Assembly (NCBI GenBank): GCA_021773795.1
Contig: JAJFJT010000012.1
Span: 211,650-275,649 of the forward strand
Direction of reading: 5' to 3'
Source of the DNA: Gammaproteobacteria bacterium
GTDB lineage: Bacteria; Pseudomonadota; Gammaproteobacteria; HK1
Length of the DNA stretch: 64,000 nt
Position 1 is the first letter of the stretch. The number at the start of each line of letters is the position of its first letter. This document shows, one piece after another, positions 58,889 through 64,000 of this stretch. The notes beneath the pieces were generated by a model. That model did not search any database. It was not told where the DNA came from and saw nothing but the letters and a program-made list of their open reading frames with translations. Both the position numbers and the translations under genes were made by a program.

Positions 58889-59830
58889 ATGTCCCTGAAT
58901 TCGGAGTACACAGTGTCAAGTTTAGCTATCTCTATGGAGGCGGCCCGTGCCGAGTTGCGCACCCCCGCCGATTTTGTGCGCTGGGGTACCAGTCGTTTTA
59001 ATGAGGCGTGTCTCTGCTTTGGCCATGGCGCCGACAATGCCTTGGACGAGGCCCTGGCCTTGGTGCTCGGCACCCTGCACCTGGAGCCCGGGTTGCCGGC
59101 AGAACTCTGGCAAGCGGTACTGACGCAGCCGGAACGTGAGCAGGTGCTGGTAAATCTGGTGCGCCGCATTGAGGAACGCATCCCCGCTGCCTATATCACT
59201 CACACCGCCTGGTTTGCCGGTAGCGCCTACTACGTGGACGAGCGTGTATTGGTGCCCCGTTCACCCATTGCGGAACTGGTGGAGGGTGGTTTTTCCCCTT
59301 GGCTGGATGGTGTGGAGGTGGCACATATACTTGATCTCTGCACCGGTTGTGGCTGTATCGCAGCGGCCTGTGCCCAGGTTTTTCCCGAGGCCACTGTGGT
59401 GGGTGTTGATCTCTCCCAAGATGCTCTTGCAGTAGCCCATGACAATATTGAGGCACTGGGGCTCGAACAACAGGTGACTTTACTGGAGTCGGATTTGTTT
59501 GCTCGGGTGGAAGGGATCTTCGAGCTGATAGTCAGCAATCCTCCCTATGTCAGTGAGGCCTCGGTGGCGGCCTTGCCTGCGGAGTACCACCATGAACCGG
59601 CCATGGGGCTCGCCTCGGGTGTGGATGGCCTGGACTGTGCCCACCGTATCTTGCGCGAGGCTGGTCGCTATCTAGCACCTAACGGAGTGCTGGTGGTTGA
59701 GGTGGGCGAGAGTCGGCCGGCCCTGACCACGGCCTATCCGGAGCTTCCCTTCATGTGGCTCGATTTCGTTCGTGGCGGGGAGAATATCTTTCTGTTAAAC
59801 GCCGCGGAATTGGCGGCCTACAACCAGTAG
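58889..59830 (+). CDS. prmB: 50S ribosomal protein L3 glutamine methyltransferase
   Basis: 313-aa SAM-dependent enzyme methylating a Gln of ribosomal protein L3. LDLCTGCGCIAAACAQVFPEATVVGVDLS forms the SAM-binding loop; the catalytic NPPYVSEASV, VPRSPIAELVEGGFSPW and helical N-terminal domain are PrmB-type rather than PrmC. ATG at 58889; a later ATG at 58934 is possible. prmB is normally next to aroC and an MFS gene; here a GGDEF gene and a cation exporter intervene. Confidence 0.92.
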   Translation: MSLNSEYTVSSLAISMEAARAELRTPADFVRWGTSRFNEACLCFGHGADNALDEALALVLGTLHLEPGLPAELWQAVLTQPEREQVLVNLVRRIEERIPAAYITHTAWFAGSAYYVDERVLVPRSPIAELVEGGFSPWLDGVEVAHILDLCTGCGCIAAACAQVFPEATVVGVDLSQDALAVAHDNIEALGLEQQVTLLESDLFARVEGIFELIVSNPPYVSEASVAALPAEYHHEPAMGLASGVDGLDCAHRILREAGRYLAPNGVLVVEVGESRPALTTAYPELPFMWLDFVRGGENIFLLNAAELAAYNQ

Positions 59831-60043
59831 CCTGTCGCCTCGATGAAGTGTAACGGGATTCGGGAAATTGGACCCGAGCAGGGGCTGGCTGGCACGGTAA
59901 GTGAGCAGTCAATAAAACAGGCTGATGATGCAACGTATATCGAAAAAATAACGGCTGCAATAGAGTAGAAATATGGAAAAAGGAAATTCTGAACAAGGAA
60001 GAATCACACGGAAAGAGTCAATGTACATACCGAGGAAATAGTC

Positions 60044-61150
60044 ATGGAATCATTTCATTGGGACAAACATTTTATTACTGGAATATCAGAAGTAGACAAA
60101 CAACACCATCATCTTGTCGAGCTTATAAATCAGTTTGGAAATATTCTGGCTGATAATGATGTACAAATGAAGGACGTAGATAGCCTGTTTGTCGAGTTAG
60201 CAGATTACGCGGCATACCATTTTCAGGAAGAAGATAAATTGATGGCGGAAGTCAAGGTGGATGCCCGACATCTGGATCACCATGTTCGTCGGCATGAAAC
60301 ATTTCTGAGTGACGTGACTTCTCTCTATTCCGATATTTCTCAGAATAATCTTGGCCGGGCGGACAATCTGCTGAAATTCCTCGTACATTGGCTGGCCTTT
60401 CATATTCTCGGGGAAGACCAAGACATGGGGCACCAGATCAAGGCTATACAATCTGGCACGAATCCACATGATGCATATAACAAACGTGAACTAAAAAGAG
60501 ATAGCGCGACTGCACCATTGGTCGATGCATTGAATGGCTTGTTTGTACTGGTGTCCACGCGAAACAGAGAGTTGAAACAGCTGAACGAGTCACTTGAAGA
60601 AAAAGTAGCATCACGTACCAAAGAACTATCTGAGGCCAACCTGCAACTTGAAGGGTTGTCTTTAACAGATGTTCTGACCGGACTTCCCAATCGCCGTCAT
60701 GGCATGCGGTGTCTTTCCAGCCTTTGGGATGAAGCATTGCTAAATAGTTTCCCACTGGTTTGTATCATGATTGACGCGGATCACTTTAAAGAAGTAAATG
60801 ATTTGTATGGGCACGATGCTGGTGATGAAGTGTTAAAAAAACTGTCTAAAACACTTCTGCACGCTGTGCGAAATGACGATACCGTATGTCGGCTTGGTGG
60901 TGATGAGTTTCTTGTTATCTGCCCTAATACGGATAAAGAGGGCGGGATGCATATCGCAGAGTTAATACGTAAGGCTGTATCGGAACTTCGAGTGCCAACT
61001 GGCGGCGAGTCTTGGTATGGTAGTGTTAGTCTCGGGGTTGCGTACCGATTGCCTGACATGAAGCGGTTTGAAGAATTAATAAAGGTGGCAGATAACGGAG
61101 TATATTTAGCTAAAGAAGATGGAAAAAATTGTGTAAGAACTACCCAGTAG
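60044..61150 (+). CDS. Bacteriohaemerythrin-GGDEF diguanylate cyclase
   Basis: 368-aa protein. Residues ~1-135 are a bacteriohaemerythrin with the expected iron ligands in EVDKQHHHLVEL, YHFQEEDKLM, HLDHHVRRH and HWLAFHILGEDQDM. A coiled coil (~175-210) leads to a GGDEF domain (~215-365; LGGDEF). No EAL. It likely makes c-di-GMP according to oxygen at the di-iron site. ATG at 60044 with GAGGAAATAG. Hand-counted lines are 35-50% GC, against up to ~70% in adjacent prmB, and the gene interrupts the prmB-aroC neighbourhood, suggesting acquisition by transfer. Confidence 0.93.
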   Translation: MESFHWDKHFITGISEVDKQHHHLVELINQFGNILADNDVQMKDVDSLFVELADYAAYHFQEEDKLMAEVKVDARHLDHHVRRHETFLSDVTSLYSDISQNNLGRADNLLKFLVHWLAFHILGEDQDMGHQIKAIQSGTNPHDAYNKRELKRDSATAPLVDALNGLFVLVSTRNRELKQLNESLEEKVASRTKELSEANLQLEGLSLTDVLTGLPNRRHGMRCLSSLWDEALLNSFPLVCIMIDADHFKEVNDLYGHDAGDEVLKKLSKTLLHAVRNDDTVCRLGGDEFLVICPNTDKEGGMHIAELIRKAVSELRVPTGGESWYGSVSLGVAYRLPDMKRFEELIKVADNGVYLAKEDGKNCVRTTQ

Positions 61151-61164
61151 GCTGATGCATTATG

Positions 61165-61333
61165 TTAGGGAATCTCTGATCTATTCGCGAACTCGTATCT
61201 TGCGCCAAAAATGTCCATCTTTGTCGTTGCCGCTCTTCGCAATAGATTGACTATTGCGTGCGATCAGCGCCTCAAAGTTGAGCGATTTTAAATCGCAATC
61301 TACTTCGCCCAGAATAAATCAGAGGTTCCTTAG
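61165..61333 (+). mobile_element. MITE-A copy 4 with TTAG target duplication
   Basis: Element at 61169-61329 (161 bp), ends GGAATCTCTGAT and ATCAGAGGTTCC, flanked by perfect TTAG copies (61165-61168, 61330-61333). It lies 14 bases after the haemerythrin-GGDEF stop. Together with copy 1 this fixes the target preference as TTA followed by A or G. Confidence 0.9.
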
Positions 61334-61442
61334 TTCTGTACAGGCTTCCAGCAAGCAGGCTAGGCATGACATGAAAAGAAATCGTGCGCGTCTTGCCTGG
61401 GACGTTGGGCATAAATCTCGGAACATGAAGAACGAATACTTT

Positions 61443-61487
61443 ACATTCCCCTTCCACTTCGCTCGTGTTGGGGGGAATGTTTTTTTG
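61443..61487 (+). terminator. Rho-independent terminator, separated from the GGDEF gene by the MITE
   Basis: ACATTCCCC / GGGGAATGT stem with a 20-base loop and a T tract of nine ending at 61487. The only plus-strand gene upstream is the haemerythrin-GGDEF gene, ~290 bases away across MITE-A copy 4. It could be that gene's terminator, displaced by the insertion. Confidence 0.6.
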
Positions 61488-61492
61488 GAAAA

Positions 61493-61522
61493 TGCTGCGG
61501 TGGCATCTATGCCACCGCAGCA
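61493..61522. repeat. Perfect 14-bp hairpin
   Basis: TGCTGCGGTGGCAT / ATGCCACCGCAGCA with a two-base loop, just before the CATAAGTGCATCC piece shared with family D. It sits 55 bases downstream of the cation exporter stop. The rest of 61334-61576 shows no gene. Confidence 0.6.
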
Positions 61523-61576
61523 TAAGTGCATCCCCGCACAAAATATGCGAGAGCAGCCCTGCCCCCTAAACCGGCC

Positions 61577-62503
61577 TTAATGTTTGTGCTCGTGCAGACA
61601 ATCTTCATCCAGGCAGTGGCCACGTTCGATTTGGACAGTGACGTGGTCGACCTGAAATTGTGCCGATAGTTTTGCCTTAATTCCCTGCATCACCGCGCAC
61701 TCGTCCGCGTTTTCCTCCACTCGGGCATGGAGGGTGACGATGCGCTGCTCTGGCGTCAGGGACCAAGCATGCAGGTGATGAATATCCTTGATGCCCGGCA
61801 CCGTTTCACTCAGTACCCGGCTCAGGGTTTCGGGATTGAGGTCGCTGGGTGTTCCCTCCAGCAGAATGTGTCCGGATTGCCTTACCACCGTCCATGCACT
61901 GCGGAGAATCAACAGGCCCACCAGTACCGAGAGCAGGGGATCGATGGGAAACCAGCCGGTCCAGAGGATCACCAGTGCCGCGACTATGGCCGCGATGGAG
62001 CCCAGTAAATCTCCCAGCACATGCAGCGTGGCAGCCCGGATATTGATATTTTCCCGCCCGCCGCCATGCAAAATGGCAAAGGCCACCAGGTTGACCAACA
62101 GACCAATGATGGCCACCACCAGCATCATGCCACCGAGTACGGGCTGAGGCTCCATGAGCCGGTCGATGGCCTCGACGCCAATCCAGGCCACTACCAGAAA
62201 CAGGGCGCCGCCGTTGACGAAGGCGGCCAGTACCTGAAAGCGCTGGTAGCCGTAGGAGCGCTGTGCGTCTGCCGGTTTGTGAGCTGCCCGTATCGCCAGC
62301 CACGCTAGGCCCAGGGCCACGGTATCGGCAAGCATATGGCCGGCATCGGCCAGCAGTGCGAGGGAACCGGAGAGAATGCCACCCACCACCTCGATCAACA
62401 TGAAGCCGCCGGTTAACAGCAATGCCAGCAGCACCCGCTTTTCATCGGCACCGGCAAGATGCTGGCCGTGGTCATGGCCGTGATGGTGGTGGTGATGGTC
62501 CAT
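61577..62503 (-). CDS. Cation diffusion facilitator (CzcD/ZitB-type)
   Basis: 308-aa inner-membrane metal exporter. The His-rich N-terminus (MDHHHHHHGHDHG) starts at the ATG at 62503; a GTG-initiated frame at 62542 is possible. Six helices, with the metal sites in HMLADTVALGLAWLAI and the cytoplasmic domain (EGTPSDLNPETLSRVLSETVPGIKDIHHLHAWSLT), plus a C-terminal HCLDEDCLHEHKH metal-binding tail. Likely exports Zn, Co or related divalent ions by proton antiport. Head-to-head with aroC. Confidence 0.92.
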   Translation of the reverse strand: MDHHHHHHGHDHGQHLAGADEKRVLLALLLTGGFMLIEVVGGILSGSLALLADAGHMLADTVALGLAWLAIRAAHKPADAQRSYGYQRFQVLAAFVNGGALFLVVAWIGVEAIDRLMEPQPVLGGMMLVVAIIGLLVNLVAFAILHGGGRENINIRAATLHVLGDLLGSIAAIVAALVILWTGWFPIDPLLSVLVGLLILRSAWTVVRQSGHILLEGTPSDLNPETLSRVLSETVPGIKDIHHLHAWSLTPEQRIVTLHARVEENADECAVMQGIKAKLSAQFQVDHVTVQIERGHCLDEDCLHEHKH

Positions 62504-62587
62504 TCGTTTTAGCTTAACCCGTATCTTAGTTGGATTCGCCACATCCAGTAGTAGGACGGCGCGAGGCTAGCGGCTACACTATTGCCC

Positions 62588-63685
62588 ATGTCAGGAAACA
62601 GCATTGGAAAACTCTTCACGGTGAGTTCTTTTGGCGAGAGCCATGGACCTGCCATTGGTTGCGTGGTGGACGGTTGTCCGCCGGGGATGGCACTAGCTGA
62701 AGCCGATCTGCAAGATGATCTGGAGCGTCGTCGCCCGGGCAAAAGCCGCCATACCACCCAGCGGCGGGAACTGGACCAGGTGCGCATTCTCTCGGGTGTA
62801 TTCGAAGGCTTGACCACTGGCGCCCCCATCGGTTTGTTGATCGAAAACACCGATCAAAAGTCCAAGGATTACTCCAATATTCGCGAGCAGTTTCGTCCAG
62901 GGCACGCGGATTACACCTACCAGCAGAAATACGGTATTCGTGACTATCGTGGCGGTGGTCGCTCCTCGGCGCGCGAGACGGCGATGCGAGTGGCAGCGGG
63001 GGGGATTGCCAAAAAATACCTGCGCGAGTCCTGCGGCATTGAGATCCGCGCCTATCTCGCTCAGCTCGGCCCCCTGCGTGCGGCCACTGTGGACTGGGAG
63101 CAGGTGGAACAGAATCCATTTTTCTGCCCTGATGCGGCGCTGGTGCCGGAACTGGAGGCCTATATGGATGCCTTGCGCAAGGAGGGCAACTCCGTTGGCG
63201 CGCGCATCAATGTGGTTGCCACCGGTGTGCCGCCGGGCCTCGGCGAACCGGTTTTTGATCGACTGGATGCGGATCTCGCCCATGCGCTGATGAGCATTAA
63301 CGCGGTCAAGGGCGTGGAGATCGGTGCCGGCTTCGAGTCGGTGACCCAGAAGGGGACGGAACATCGTGATGAAATTACCCCGGAAGGTTTTCTCAGCAAT
63401 CATGCCGGCGGCACCCTTGGGGGGATCTCCTCGGGCCAGGATGTAGTGGCCAGTATTGCCATGAAACCTACTTCCAGTTTGCGTTTGCCGGCCCGCAGCA
63501 TCAATCGTCAGGGAGAGCCGGTGGAGGTGGTGACTCACGGTCGGCATGATCCCTGTGTCGGTATACGTGCGACGCCCATAGCCGAGGCCATGATGGCCAT
63601 CGTGTTGCTCGATCATCTGCTGCGTCATCGCGCCCAGAATGCCGGGGTGCAATCGGAAACCCCGCGTATTCCCGCTCATCCCTGA
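62588..63685 (+). CDS. aroC: Chorismate synthase
   Basis: 365-aa FMN-dependent enzyme making chorismate from EPSP, the last step of the shikimate pathway. ATG at 62588; the in-frame TTG at 62582 is rejected. Signatures: [65 protein letters not shown] and [17 protein letters not shown]. Usual order prmB-aroC-MFS is kept apart from the inserted genes. Followed after 24 bases by the MFS gene. Confidence 0.98.
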   Translation: MSGNSIGKLFTVSSFGESHGPAIGCVVDGCPPGMALAEADLQDDLERRRPGKSRHTTQRRELDQVRILSGVFEGLTTGAPIGLLIENTDQKSKDYSNIREQFRPGHADYTYQQKYGIRDYRGGGRSSARETAMRVAAGGIAKKYLRESCGIEIRAYLAQLGPLRAATVDWEQVEQNPFFCPDAALVPELEAYMDALRKEGNSVGARINVVATGVPPGLGEPVFDRLDADLAHALMSINAVKGVEIGAGFESVTQKGTEHRDEITPEGFLSNHAGGTLGGISSGQDVVASIAMKPTSSLRLPARSINRQGEPVEVVTHGRHDPCVGIRATPIAEAMMAIVLLDHLLRHRAQNAGVQSETPRIPAHP

Positions 63686-63709
63686 TTGCCTTTGCGGGCC
63701 GCATAAGAA

Positions 63710-64000
63710 ATGGTCGCTCCCGGCGTGTCCTACTGGCGGTTATCCGCCTTTTATCTCTTTTATTTCGCCACCCTCGGTGCCCTCATCCCTTACTGGGGGC
63801 TGTATCTATCCTCCCTGAACTTCGGGCCACGAGCCATCGGTACGTTGATGGCAATCCTGATGGTGACCAAGATCATTGCGCCCAATATCTGGGGCTGGAT
63901 TGCGGATCATCGTGGCAATCGCCTGGCCATCATTCGGCTGGCGGCCTTTTTATCGGCCTGTGCCTTTGCCGGGATATTTTTTACCGATTCCTTCTGGGGC
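63710..64000 (+). CDS. MFS transporter, 3'-truncated by window edge
   Basis: The first 97 codons are open to the window end. Translation starts MVAPGVSYWRLSAFYLFYFATLG with a first helix, followed by LIPYWGLYLSSLNFGPRAIG, an ILMVTKIIAPNIWGWIADHRG loop that resembles the MFS signature between helices 2 and 3, and a third helix AFLSACAFAGIFF. The MFS_1-like/3-phenylpropionate-permease family often follows aroC. Substrate unknown. ATG at 63710, no clear ribosome site. Confidence 0.85.
   Translation, partial: MVAPGVSYWRLSAFYLFYFATLGALIPYWGLYLSSLNFGPRAIGTLMAILMVTKIIAPNIWGWIADHRGNRLAIIRLAAFLSACAFAGIFFTDSFWG

Noticed and set aside
62693..63679. 328-aa minus-strand frame opposite aroC
   Set aside because: aroC is unmistakable on the plus strand; the minus frame has no domain.

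Overview
The window is a dense stretch of a gammaproteobacterial chromosome. prmB, aroC, accA, tilS, yajQ, uup, nudC, mtaB, gnd-zwf-pgl and a split class II ribonucleotide reductase are all gammaproteobacterial in type. Multihaem cytochromes, a NapF-like ferredoxin, a cytochrome P460, FNR-type boxes and many c-di-GMP enzymes suggest a respiratorily flexible, probably microaerobic or denitrifying/sulfur-oxidising-type organism. The genus cannot be named from sequence alone.

Layout. 1-6754: five tandem genes for outer-membrane autotransporter-type beta-barrels with very short exported N-terminal parts. 6.9-12.6 kb: NapF-like ferredoxin, nitronate monooxygenase-like flavoprotein and a 1229-aa CBS/PAS/GAF/GGDEF/EAL protein. 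12.8-15.5 kb: HIG1-type membrane peptide, NapC/NirT tetrahaem and dihaem cytochromes, and a universal stress protein, with a perfect FNR-type box. 15.9-22.6 kb: phosphotransferase/kinase fusion and a three-gene signalling operon (histidine kinase, receiver, REC-PAS-GGDEF-EAL) with a second FNR-type box at the same distance from its start. 22.7-28.4 kb: accA, a duplicated GAF pair, tilS and a VWA/FHA membrane protein. 28.5-32.2 kb: a kinase-cNMP-binding protein translated next to a FetAB-type exporter, plus a PhnD-like binding protein. 32.5-38.0 kb: mtaB, nrdJb, nrdJa (tandem NrdR boxes and a DnaA box) and nudC. 38.2-42.8 kb: thioredoxin-like protein, cytochrome P460 and a membrane GGDEF protein. 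43.0-46.6 kb: gnd-zwf-pgl. 46.8-58.5 kb: frameshifted EF-hand protein, VTT-reductase fusion, ABC-2 exporter, yajQ, DUF465 peptide, uup, a dehydrogenase, a DsbA-like/DUF3108 pair and a GAF-HD-GYP protein. 58.9-64.0 kb: prmB, an AT-rich bacteriohaemerythrin-GGDEF gene, a cation efflux gene, aroC and the start of an MFS gene.

Two themes run through the window. The first is c-di-GMP signalling: four GGDEF proteins (two also with EAL), one HD-GYP and one YajQ lie in 64 kb. The second is a heavy load of short non-coding mobile repeats. One ~160-bp MITE family has GGAAGCTCTGAT termini and TTAA/TTAG-type target duplications, as expected for an IS5-group derivative; it has four full copies and one deleted copy here. 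At least three other inverted-repeat families sit at gene ends, and several supply the stop codon of the adjacent gene. No tRNA, rRNA, CRISPR array, prophage or complete insertion sequence was recognised.
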